Part shown: positions 25,653-33,344 of the stretch, in pieces
Layout of the letters: every line of letters starts with the position of its first letter
Numbering within the stretch: position 1 is the first letter of the stretch
From: Rhizobium sp. FKL33
GTDB lineage: Bacteria; Pseudomonadota; Alphaproteobacteria; Rhizobiales; Rhizobiaceae
Reading direction: 5' to 3'
Assembly (NCBI RefSeq): GCF_005222915.1
Contig: NZ_STFX01000040.1
Location: 1-64,000 of the forward strand
DNA length: 64,000 bases
The notes under the pieces: generated by a model
Databases searched by the model: none
The model's input: only the letters and a program-made list of their open reading frames with translations
Told to the model about the DNA's origin: nothing
Made by a program: the position numbers and the translations under genes

Positions 25653-26726
25653 ATGCTGACTTCACTTCGCAGATACGGGCTCATCGCCCTCGCATCATCC
25701 GCCGCCCTCCTGTTCGCCCTGCCGGCGTCCGCAGCCAATCTCACCGTGTTCGACTGGTCGGGTTACGAGGATCCTGCCTTCCATCCTGCCTATACCGCCA
25801 AGCATGGCGACGAACCTGATTTCACCTATTTCGGAGACGAGGAGGAAGCCTTCCAGAAGCTTCGTTCCGGCTTCAAGGCCGATCTCGCCCATCCCTGTTC
25901 GCAAAGCGTGGCGAAATGGCGCGACGCCGGTCTTTTGGAACCCTTGGACACCTCCAAGCTTGCCAACTGGAACGATGTCCTGCCCGGAATCGCGGCCATG
26001 AAGGATCTGATGACATCGTCAGACGGCAAGGCATGGTTCCTGCCCTTCGAATGGGGCAATTCGCTGATGATCTACCGCACCGACACAGTGAAACCGGAAG
26101 AGGTGACCACGCTCAAGGCCTTCGCCGATCCCAAGTTCAAGGATCGGATCTCGATCGGCGACAATGTCGACGACGCCTATGCACTCGCCAGCCTCGCCAT
26201 CGGCCTCAAGGACTGGTCCAAGATGACCGACGCGCAGTTCACGCAGGCGTCCGCCTTCCTGCGCGAGGTGCATAAAAACGTGCGTCTTTACTGGACGGAG
26301 AATACCGATCTGAGCCAGGCCATGGCGAGCGGCGAAGTCGATCTCGCCTGGGGCTGGAACGAGACCGCCACGACGCTGGAGAAAGACGGCCAGCCGGTGG
26401 CGACCAACGCCAACCCTGCCGAGGGCCACTCCACCTGGGTCTGCGGTTATGTAAAGCTGAAGGGCAGCGAGGCTCCCGCGGAAAACGCCTATGATTTCCT
26501 CAACGCCGTCAGCAATCCTGACATCGCCGCCTATCTGGTCGATTCCTGGGGCTATGGTCACGCCAACGCCAAGGGCATGGCGGCGGTCGATCCGGCCATT
26601 CTCAAGGCGAAGGGCTATGCCGACGTCGGCAATTTCGTCGCCAACACGCTGTTTCAGTCGCCCTTGCCGATCGCGTTGCGCGAGAAGATGATCGCCGAAT
26701 TCGAGAAGATCAAGGCAGGGTACTGA
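25653..26726 (+). CDS. Periplasmic binding protein of the Pot-type importer
   Basis: A 357-aa extracellular solute-binding protein (spermidine/putrescine class). It has a Sec signal peptide of about 27 residues ending ALPASA and the class features LTVFDWSGYEDP, AHPCSQSVAKW, FEWGNSLMIYRTD and DLAWGWNETATT. It lies directly behind the BetI-like regulator and has no permease of its own nearby. It most likely serves the PotBCA-like genes at 17.2-20 kb, making a split transporter under one regulator. The ligand is unknown; an N-methylated or quaternary amine fits the neighbours. Confidence 0.9.
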   Translation: MLTSLRRYGLIALASSAALLFALPASAANLTVFDWSGYEDPAFHPAYTAKHGDEPDFTYFGDEEEAFQKLRSGFKADLAHPCSQSVAKWRDAGLLEPLDTSKLANWNDVLPGIAAMKDLMTSSDGKAWFLPFEWGNSLMIYRTDTVKPEEVTTLKAFADPKFKDRISIGDNVDDAYALASLAIGLKDWSKMTDAQFTQASAFLREVHKNVRLYWTENTDLSQAMASGEVDLAWGWNETATTLEKDGQPVATNANPAEGHSTWVCGYVKLKGSEAPAENAYDFLNAVSNPDIAAYLVDSWGYGHANAKGMAAVDPAILKAKGYADVGNFVANTLFQSPLPIALREKMIAEFEKIKAGY

Positions 26727-26752
26727 ACGGCGACGCCCTGAGGTGCCAACTC

Positions 26753-27757
26753 CTATCTTGGTTGGTCTGAGCCCGTCGTCATGTCGCCGGAGTGGAATCT
26801 CCGCCTGTAGTCCGCGGGCGTCAGCCCGACGATCCGCAGAAAGATCTTGCGGAACGACGCCGGGTCGCGATAGCCGCATTCCCAGCCGATCTGGTCGATG
26901 CTGGCGGCGCTGGTCTCCAGCCGTCGCCGCGCCTCGGCGACACGCATCTGTTGACAATATTCGATCGGCTTCAGGCCCAGCGCTTTCTGAAAGCGCCGGA
27001 GGAAAGTCCTCTGCTCAAGCCCGGCGACGCCAGCCATTTCCTCTACGGAAACCTCGCGTGAAAGCCTGCTCTCAAACCATTGCTGCGCCTTCAGAATATT
27101 CGGGTCGCCATGATCCCGGCTCGGCCTGAAATCGCTGTAATAGCGCTGCTCCCGACCCGGCGGGTCGATGAGCAGGAAGCGCGCTGTCTCGATCATCGCT
27201 TCGGCGCCGAACAGCCGCTCGACGATGAGCAGACCGAGATCCGTCCACGCCATCAGGCCGCCTGCCGTGATGATGTCGCCTGCCGTCACCAGCAGCCGGT
27301 CCGGCTGGAGCGCGATATCGGGAAACATGGCGCGGAAGTCGTCGACCAGCGCCCAATGCGTGGTTGCCGGCTTGCCCTCAAGCAGGCCTGCGCGCGCCAG
27401 AAGGAATGCGCCGGCACAGACCGACGCCAGGATCGCCCCCTCCTCGCGTTGAGCCCGAAGCCATGGCAACAGTGGCGCGAATTCGTCGCCGACCGGCGGC
27501 TCTCCCCGGCTGGGCGGCAAGAGGATCGCCGTCAGCGGCGCTTTTGCGAACGTCTCCTCCGCTCCTTCCGTCAGCATAACGCCGGTCGCGACATCGAAGA
27601 GGAGACGGCTGACCACCAGCTGCGGCGACGCTTCCGGGCGACGCGCGGCCAACAACTCCTCAGCCACGTCGAAAAGATCGGCAAGCCCAAGGGCTGCCGA
27701 CAACTGCGCCCCTCTATAGGTGACGATGCCGATATGCGCCGCGCCATGCCGTCTCAT
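26753..27757 (-). CDS. GlxA-family AraC-type regulator with DJ-1/PfpI domain
   Basis: A 334-aa protein. An N-terminal DJ-1/PfpI-like domain (about 8-170, with SVCAGAFLLARAGLLEG around the nucleophile-elbow cysteine) is joined to a C-terminal AraC-type double helix-turn-helix (about 225-325; EEMAGVAGLEQRTFLRRFQ and QIGWECGYRDPASFRKIF). Members such as ArgR, CdhR, GbdR and GlxA control amino-acid and quaternary-amine catabolism. It is divergent from the cysteine hydrolase at 27.85 kb, the expected target. Being next to the amine regulon, it might also act there, but no evidence shows it. Confidence 0.92.
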   Translation of the reverse strand: MRRHGAAHIGIVTYRGAQLSAALGLADLFDVAEELLAARRPEASPQLVVSRLLFDVATGVMLTEGAEETFAKAPLTAILLPPSRGEPPVGDEFAPLLPWLRAQREEGAILASVCAGAFLLARAGLLEGKPATTHWALVDDFRAMFPDIALQPDRLLVTAGDIITAGGLMAWTDLGLLIVERLFGAEAMIETARFLLIDPPGREQRYYSDFRPSRDHGDPNILKAQQWFESRLSREVSVEEMAGVAGLEQRTFLRRFQKALGLKPIEYCQQMRVAEARRRLETSAASIDQIGWECGYRDPASFRKIFLRIVGLTPADYRRRFHSGDMTTGSDQPR

Positions 27758-27851
27758 CTGTCCGAATTGCCCCTTGGATTGTCAGTTCCGCCAATGGCAA
27801 TCTGCTCCGTCGCAGCTACATTCGCAAGCGGAACAGCATAAGGAGACTTCC

Positions 27852-28400
27852 ATGAGCAAGACCGCGCTGATCGTGATCGATCTTCAGAACGACTATTTCG
27901 AAGGCGGAAAATTCCCGCTCCACCAGACGGACGCCGCCGCCGCCAATGCGGCGCGCCTGCTCGACGCAGCGCGGCGAAAAGGCGATCTCGTGGTGCACGT
28001 CCAGCATGTTTCCGGAGAAGCCGACGCGCCTTTCTTCGCTCCCGGCACGGTGGGCGCCGAGATCCATGCAACCGTCGCGCCGAAAGAAGGTGAGCTCAAG
28101 ATCATCAAGCAGCAGATCAACGCATTTCTTGGCACCGATCTCAAGGCCAAGCTCGATGAAGCGAGCGTGGACGCGGTCACGATCGCCGGCGCCATGAGCC
28201 ATATGTGCGTCGACGCCGCCACCCGCGCCGCTTCCGACTACGGCTATTCGGTCACCGTGATCCATGACGCGACAGCCACCCTCGATCTCGAATTCAACGG
28301 CGAGATCACGCCGGCCGAAAAGGTGCAGACGGCGATGATGTCGGCGCTCGCCTTCGGCTATGCTCAGGTGGTGTCGACCGACGCCTATCTCGCCGCCTGA
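27852..28400 (+). CDS. Isochorismatase-family cysteine hydrolase
   Basis: A 182-aa hydrolase with the catalytic triad D10 (LIVIDLQND), K86 (IIKQQINAF) and C119 (SHMCVDAATRAA), as in nicotinamidase/N-carbamoylsarcosine-amidase relatives. AGGAGA lies six bases before the ATG; the longer frame from 27720 crosses the divergent regulator start. The substrate cannot be told from sequence; an amide or carbamoyl compound is likely. It is divergent from a GlxA-type regulator and closed by a bidirectional hairpin. Confidence 0.9.
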   Translation: MSKTALIVIDLQNDYFEGGKFPLHQTDAAAANAARLLDAARRKGDLVVHVQHVSGEADAPFFAPGTVGAEIHATVAPKEGELKIIKQQINAFLGTDLKAKLDEASVDAVTIAGAMSHMCVDAATRAASDYGYSVTVIHDATATLDLEFNGEITPAEKVQTAMMSALAFGYAQVVSTDAYLAA

Positions 28401-28407
28401 CGCCAAA

Positions 28408-28438
28408 GCGCGGGACCCAAGTTTCCTCGGGCCCGCGC
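28408..28438. terminator. Bidirectional hairpin between hydrolase and reductase genes
   Basis: GCGCGGG-A-CCC (28408-28418) pairs with GGGCCCGCGC (28429-28438). On the minus strand it is followed by TTT, on the plus strand by ATCTTT. It sits in the 43-bp convergent gap. Confidence 0.6.
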
Positions 28439-28443
28439 ATCTT

Positions 28444-29457
28444 TCAGAAGCCCTCGAGAACGATCTTGCCCTTGGAACGACCGCTTTCGATGCGCGCATG
28501 CGCAGTCTTGAGATTGGCGGCGTTGATGGGCGACAAGACCTCGGTGACCGTGGTGCGGATGCGCCCCTCATCGACGAGGCGGGCGACCTCGGTCAACAAT
28601 TCCCCCTGCCGCGCCATATCAGGCGTCTGAAACAGCGAACGGGTGAACATCAGTTCCCAGTGAACCGATACGGACTTCCGCTTGAAGCCCATGATGTCGA
28701 GCGCTTCGGGATCGTCGATCAGGCCGAACCGCCCCTGAGGCGCAATCAGCTCCACCACATCCTTGACATGCCGATGCGTCTCCGTGGTCGAGAACACGTA
28801 AGACGGCGCGCCAAGTCCCAATGCCGCGAGTTGCGGCGCAAGAGGCCGGCTGTGATCTACGACGTGATGGGCGCCGAGTTCCTCTGTCCAGGCGCGGGTC
28901 TCCGGCCGGGAGGCCGTCGCAATCACGGTGAGATCGGTCAAGGCGCGAACCAGCTGGATTGCGATCGACCCCACGCCGCCGGCGCCGCCGATGATCAGGA
29001 TCGCGGGCGCGCCGCCCGGGACGCGCTTGCGGATGTCGAGACGGTCGAACAGCATTTCCCAGGCGGTAATCGCCGTCAGCGGCAGTGCGGCGGCCTCGGC
29101 GTTGCTGAGCGTTGCAGGCTTGCGGCCGACGATGCGTTCGTCGACGAGATGAAATTCGCTGTTGGCGCCCGCTCGGGCGATCGAACCGGCATAGTAGACG
29201 GTGTCGCCGATCTCGAAATTCGTCACGTCGTCGCCCTTTGCTGCGACGCGACCCACGGCGTCCCAGCCCAGCACTTTCCACTGACCTGTTTCCGGCGTCG
29301 CCGAACGCCGCACCTTGGCGTCGACGGGATTGATGGAAACCGCCGCGACTTCGACCAGCAGATCCCGCCCCTTGGGGACAGGATTGGGGAGTTCGATATC
29401 GACCAGAGCATCCTCCCGATCGATGGGGCCGGCCTGCTGATATCCGATGGCTTTCAT
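28444..29457 (-). CDS. Zinc-type alcohol dehydrogenase/quinone oxidoreductase (MDR) family protein
   Basis: A 337-aa medium-chain dehydrogenase/reductase of the ZADH/quinone-reductase branch. It has an N-terminal GroES-like domain (EVAAVSINPVDAKVR) and an NADPH-binding motif IIGGAGGVGSIAIQL (around residue 155). The structural-zinc cysteines are absent, typical of quinone reductases. AGGAGAAGA precedes the start. It is divergent from an HxlR regulator, a pairing like qorA-qorR in other bacteria, so detoxification of quinones or reactive carbonyls is likely. Confidence 0.9.
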   Translation of the reverse strand: MKAIGYQQAGPIDREDALVDIELPNPVPKGRDLLVEVAAVSINPVDAKVRRSATPETGQWKVLGWDAVGRVAAKGDDVTNFEIGDTVYYAGSIARAGANSEFHLVDERIVGRKPATLSNAEAAALPLTAITAWEMLFDRLDIRKRVPGGAPAILIIGGAGGVGSIAIQLVRALTDLTVIATASRPETRAWTEELGAHHVVDHSRPLAPQLAALGLGAPSYVFSTTETHRHVKDVVELIAPQGRFGLIDDPEALDIMGFKRKSVSVHWELMFTRSLFQTPDMARQGELLTEVARLVDEGRIRTTVTEVLSPINAANLKTAHARIESGRSKGKIVLEGF

Positions 29458-29560
29458 GTTCTTCTCCTGAACCTTGGTTGAATGATCTCGTATATGCGGC
29501 TAACCTCTTAGAAGGAGAATACATACAAAATTCGCCTATAGTGTCGAAAAGGATACCGTC

Positions 29561-29941
29561 ATGGCCAAGGCTCGCCATTCGCGCTTCGACTGCAGTCCCG
29601 GATGTTCCGTAGAGGCGGCGATCGCCTTGATAGACGGCAAGTGGAAATCGGTGATCCTGTTTCACCTGATGAACGGGACCCTGCGCTTCAATGCGCTGAA
29701 ACGGCATATTCCCGATGTCACGCAGAGAATGCTGACCAACCAGCTGCGTGAACTCGAAGAGGACGGTCTGATCATCCGCACCGTCTATGCCGTTGTGCCG
29801 CCCAAGGTGGAATATTCGCTGTCGCCGCTCGGCGAGAGCATGATCCCCATTCTCCTGGCGCTGAAGGCCTGGGGCGACGCCAATATCGGCCGCTTCGGCA
29901 AACCGAAGCCTGCCGAGATTACTCAAGAGCAGGCAGCATGA
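29561..29941 (+). CDS. HxlR-family transcriptional regulator
   Basis: A 126-aa winged-helix regulator ([22 protein letters not shown], then [23 protein letters not shown]). C15, preceding the first helix ([15 protein letters not shown]), occupies the place of the redox cysteine of YodB/QorR. C11 is a second possible thiol. Divergent from the quinone-reductase-like gene across a 103-bp gap, it is probably its redox- or electrophile-responsive repressor. Confidence 0.92.
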   Translation: MAKARHSRFDCSPGCSVEAAIALIDGKWKSVILFHLMNGTLRFNALKRHIPDVTQRMLTNQLRELEEDGLIIRTVYAVVPPKVEYSLSPLGESMIPILLALKAWGDANIGRFGKPKPAEITQEQAA

Positions 29942-29990
29942 CGGACAGGGTCTGCTTGACCATCAGAAGGAGCGGCCCTAGATCCGAAGC

Positions 29991-31082
29991 ATGAAGATCG
30001 CCTTCTATGCGCCGCTGAAGCCCGTCGATCATCCTGTGCCCTCCGGCGACAGGCTGATGGCGCGGCTATTGCTGGCGGCGCTGGCGGCTCTCGGCCATGA
30101 CGTCTTCGTCGCCTCTTCTCTTCGCGCCTACCTCAAGGAGCCGGATGCGGCAGCCTATGCGGAACTGCTTCGACAGGCGTCGGCGGAGCGTGCGCGTCTT
30201 GCGGACATATGGCGCCAGGAGGGGACGCCCGATCTCATTTTCTGCTATCACCCCTATTACAAATCGCCTGACCTCCTCGGCCCGGAACTCTGCCGCGCAT
30301 TCGACATCCCGTACATGACGGCGGAATGCTCCTATTCGGCGCGGCGCAATATCGGTGTTTGGGCCGACAGCCAGGCGCGAGTGAAGGAAGGCATCGATCT
30401 CGCCGCCGTCAATATCTGCTTCACCGACCGGGACCGGCAGGGTTTGAAAGAAACGTCTCCCGTATCCGTCACGGCGATGTTGCCCCCCTTTCTCGACCCG
30501 CGCCCGCCAATCGAGACGCAACCGACGCCGGAGCGCGGGCGGCTCATCACCGCGGCAATGATGCGCGACGGCAACAAGCTCGATAGCTATCTGATGCTGG
30601 CCAAGGCGCTCGACCAACTCGGCGATCTCAATTGGCGGCTCGACATTGTCGGCGACGGCCCGATGCGTTCAGTCGTCGAGGCGGCATTCGCGCATTTCTC
30701 CCCGAAGCGAGTCGCTTTTCATGGGTTGAAGAGCCGGGAAGAGCTGACAACGATGATGCTGCGCGCATCCGTCTTCCTCTGGCCGGGTTGCCGCGAGGCC
30801 TATGGGCTGACCTATCTCGAAGCCCAGGCGGCTGGTCTGCCGGTCGTCGCCCAGAGGGACGGCGGCGTGCCGGAAGTGGTGATCGCAGACCGGACAGGAA
30901 TTCTGACCGATGCAGGCGATCTTGGCGCCTATGCTCAGGCTATCCGCTCCCTCCTGACCGATGAGCGACGCCGCGCAACGCTTGCCGAGGAGGCCGCCCG
31001 GTTCGCGCGCGAAGAACGCTCCTTCGACGCGTCGACGACGCGCCTCGGCAAAATTCTCGAAACCCATATCCGCAAGGCTTGA
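29991..31082 (+). CDS. Glycosyltransferase family 4 protein
   Basis: A 363-aa GT-B retaining glycosyltransferase. The C-terminal donor domain shows LDIVGDGPMRSVVE, VAFHGLKSREELTTMM and the EX7E motif (EAYGLTYLEAQAAGLPVVA) with GGVPEVV. The N-terminal half has an unusual acceptor region (PSGDRLMARLLLAAL). It is the first gene of a two-gene plus-strand unit with the deacetylase-like gene 3 bp downstream. Donor and acceptor are unknown; the island suggests a glycolipid or capsule-like surface glycan. Confidence 0.9.
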   Translation: MKIAFYAPLKPVDHPVPSGDRLMARLLLAALAALGHDVFVASSLRAYLKEPDAAAYAELLRQASAERARLADIWRQEGTPDLIFCYHPYYKSPDLLGPELCRAFDIPYMTAECSYSARRNIGVWADSQARVKEGIDLAAVNICFTDRDRQGLKETSPVSVTAMLPPFLDPRPPIETQPTPERGRLITAAMMRDGNKLDSYLMLAKALDQLGDLNWRLDIVGDGPMRSVVEAAFAHFSPKRVAFHGLKSREELTTMMLRASVFLWPGCREAYGLTYLEAQAAGLPVVAQRDGGVPEVVIADRTGILTDAGDLGAYAQAIRSLLTDERRRATLAEEAARFAREERSFDASTTRLGKILETHIRKA

Positions 31083-31085
31083 TCG

Positions 31086-31814
31086 ATGAGCACCTGGACC
31101 GCGCTGAACGATGAACTTTCCGTCTGGGCCGATGCGGGTCGCGTTGCGCCTTTCTGGCTGCGGGACGACGACGCGGTCGAGCCCACGCCGGCACTGGAGC
31201 AATTGATCGCGCTCACAGCCGATCGCGGCGTCCCGGCCACGCTGGCGGTTATTCCTGAACATACGGGCGAGGCCCTCGCTGAGTCGCTTTCTGGAGCTCC
31301 CGTCCTTTCGGTCGCGGTCCATGGCTGGTCACACCGCAGCTACGCACTTTCGGGCGAAAAGAACCAGGAATTGGGTTCGCACCGACCGCTCAGCAATGTG
31401 CTCGGCGAACTTTCCGCAGGGCTCGACAAACTTCGGATCCTCTATCCCGAACGCAACGTGTCGATGCTCGTGCCGCCCTGGAACCGCATCTCGCCAGAGA
31501 TTGTCACCGAACTGGGCCGTCTGGGTTTTGAATCCCTCAGCGTCTTCGGTCCCGAGAAAAGCGCCGCCGTCAGGCTGATCAACACCCATGTCGATCTCAT
31601 GGATTGGCATGGAACGCGGGGCGGCCGCGAGGATGCGCCGCTGCTTGCGGAGATCATTGCCCGGCTGAAAACGATCCGAGACGGTGATGGTGTGATGGGC
31701 TTCCTGAGCCATCACCTCGTGCATGACGAAAAGGCGTGGTCTTTTCTCGCTCGGCTCATCGAAACCGTCGACCGGCATGCCGGAGCAGCCTGGATCGATC
31801 CCGCAACGCGCTAA
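31086..31814 (+). CDS. Polysaccharide-deacetylase-like protein (divergent NodB fold)
   Basis: A 242-aa cytosolic protein. FWLRDDDAVEPT (about 23-34) stands where carbohydrate esterase family 4 has TFDDG, and HGWSHRSY supplies the H-x3-H metal ligands. Later segments (LVPPWNRIS, MGFLSHHLVHD) fit motifs 3-5 of the family. It has no signal peptide, so it would act on a cytosolic precursor such as a nucleotide- or lipid-linked sugar. It starts 3 bp after the glycosyltransferase stop and should be co-translated. It could be an N-deacetylase; activity is not proven. Confidence 0.82.
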   Translation: MSTWTALNDELSVWADAGRVAPFWLRDDDAVEPTPALEQLIALTADRGVPATLAVIPEHTGEALAESLSGAPVLSVAVHGWSHRSYALSGEKNQELGSHRPLSNVLGELSAGLDKLRILYPERNVSMLVPPWNRISPEIVTELGRLGFESLSVFGPEKSAAVRLINTHVDLMDWHGTRGGREDAPLLAEIIARLKTIRDGDGVMGFLSHHLVHDEKAWSFLARLIETVDRHAGAAWIDPATR

Positions 31815-31826
31815 GCGGCAGACGCC

Positions 31827-32732
31827 TCAGACGTCGATGACCTGACCTTCCCAGACCGAGAAGGCTCCTGGGAAATTCTCCGACGCCATGTGATCGATGG
31901 CCCTCAGAGCCTTATCCGTGCGCAGGGGAGAGTGATGAATGAAGCCGACCCTCTGCGCGCCCGCGGCGCGGGCGAGGCGAATGCCGTGTTGCCAGGACGA
32001 ATGGCCGTAACCGACATAGGTCGGCATTTCCTCGTCGGTATAGCTGGTGTCGTAGAGGAAGAGATCCGCGCCTTCGATCAGCGCCAGCACTTCCGGATCG
32101 AGCACACCTGGCACATGCTCCGTATCGGTGATGATCGCCACCACGCGCCCCTGCCATTCCACACGATAGCCGATCGAACCGCCGGGATGATTGAGCATGC
32201 CGGTTCGGATCGTCACGCCCGGATAGGGCTGCAGAACGTCATGCGGCATGAAATCACGACAGTTCAGATTGGCGCGGCACGCCTTCACTTCGATAGGAAA
32301 CCACGGCGGCCGAATGAATTCGGTGATAATCTCACGGGTGGTCATTTTCCCGCTGGTGTGGCCCGACCACACCGTCACCGAGGACCGAGGATCGTAGATC
32401 GGCGAGAAATAGGGTAGCCCGATGATGTGATCGTAATGGCAGTGGCTGAAAAAAAGTTGGCATTCGGACGCGCCTTCCGCCAGGAGCGCTTTTCCCGCCG
32501 GCAGGATGCCGGAACCGGCGTCGAACATCAGCCTGTGATCGCCGCACTGCAATTCGATACAGATCGTGTTGCCGCCGTAATGCTGGAATTCCGGGCCAGA
32601 CACAGGCAAACTGCCCCGAACGCCCCAAGCGCGCAGTCTAAACTTTGTGTCCGCAGCTCCGCGTCGAACGTCGTCAAGGCTGCCGCCCGGCCGACAATCC
32701 AGTTTTCTGCCAACGAAATTCGCTACTGCCAT
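31827..32732 (-). CDS. MBL-fold metallohydrolase
   Basis: A 301-aa metallo-beta-lactamase-fold protein. The metal motif is HCHYDH (H97, H99, D101, H102), then further ligands in MLNHPGGS, IITDTEH and VGFIHHSP. It resembles the PhnP/cyclic-phosphodiesterase and RNase Z-like branch. The start ATG 32732 has AAGGA ten bases before it; TTG 32738 is an alternative. It is last in a minus-strand set behind the pseudo-ABC and cyclic-nucleotide-binding genes. A conserved GGGAGGCTARCGCAT element directly upstream suggests its own promoter. A cyclic-nucleotide phosphodiesterase role beside a cyclic-nucleotide-binding protein would make sense, but is inference. Confidence 0.85.
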   Translation of the reverse strand: MAVANFVGRKLDCRPGGSLDDVRRGAADTKFRLRAWGVRGSLPVSGPEFQHYGGNTICIELQCGDHRLMFDAGSGILPAGKALLAEGASECQLFFSHCHYDHIIGLPYFSPIYDPRSSVTVWSGHTSGKMTTREIITEFIRPPWFPIEVKACRANLNCRDFMPHDVLQPYPGVTIRTGMLNHPGGSIGYRVEWQGRVVAIITDTEHVPGVLDPEVLALIEGADLFLYDTSYTDEEMPTYVGYGHSSWQHGIRLARAAGAQRVGFIHHSPLRTDKALRAIDHMASENFPGAFSVWEGQVIDV

Positions 32733-32760
32733 TCGCAAGCATTCCTTTTTCCCGATTTTT

Positions 32761-32791
32761 GGGAGGCTAGCGCATTAAAAAGGCGAATGCG
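32761..32791 (-). promoter_or_regulatory. Shared element copy 1, upstream of the MBL gene
   Basis: On the + strand GGGAGGCTAGCGCATT (32761-32776) followed by AAAAAGGCG and AATGCG; CGCATT and AATGCG form an inverted repeat. A second copy with the same order lies upstream of the importer operon at 46.78 kb. It is 29 bp from the start codon of the MBL gene. Confidence 0.5.
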
Positions 32792-32837
32792 AGCAAAGTT
32801 CATCTTGTTCCGCCCGCCTTACGATAAATTCATGCGG

Positions 32838-33299
32838 TTAATGAACGCTTTTAATCTGGCTACGAGCTTCGGTCAGTTCGGTGGTGGTCCGGTTCAAACG
32901 ATCCGCAAGCACGCGCATGATCTCGATCGCCATATCCGGATAATCCGCGATCAGCTTGAGGAACACATCCTTACGGATCCGCAGCGCCTCCAGCGGCGCA
33001 GATGCGCGCACGGTCGCCGTTCGGGTGATATCGCAGAGAATGGCGATTTCGCCGACGATCGTATTGTAAGGGAGCTCCGCGACCTTGATTTCTCCATTCG
33101 GAGAATCGGTCAGAATATCGGCCCGCCCAGACAGGATGACATAGGCGGCGTCGCCCGCGTCTCCCTGGTGAAAGACTTCCTCGCCCGCGCGGTACGTCAC
33201 ACGATCGGATGCAAACGCCAACAGTTTCAGCTTCGAAGGAGCAACCCTCGAAAACAGTGGAACTTGCCTCAAACTCTGTACTTCGTCCTGTAACATCAT
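32838..33299 (-). CDS. Cyclic-nucleotide-binding protein (single CNB domain)
   Basis: A 153-aa protein that is one Crp-type cyclic-nucleotide-binding domain and nothing else; no DNA-binding domain follows. The phosphate-binding cassette is VGEIAILCDITRTATVRA (82-99), with E84 and R93 at the places that contact ribose and cyclic phosphate. AAGGGAG precedes the ATG. It lies 45 bp downstream of the pseudo-ABC gene and 105 bp upstream of the MBL gene on the same strand. It is likely a cAMP/cGMP-sensing partner of the ABC-like membrane protein. Confidence 0.92.
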   Translation of the reverse strand: MMLQDEVQSLRQVPLFSRVAPSKLKLLAFASDRVTYRAGEEVFHQGDAGDAAYVILSGRADILTDSPNGEIKVAELPYNTIVGEIAILCDITRTATVRASAPLEALRIRKDVFLKLIADYPDMAIEIMRVLADRLNRTTTELTEARSQIKSVH

Positions 33300-33344
33300 G
33301 GCTCCCTTCGCGGACGCGCGGTTAGCATCAGAGCATGAACAGTT

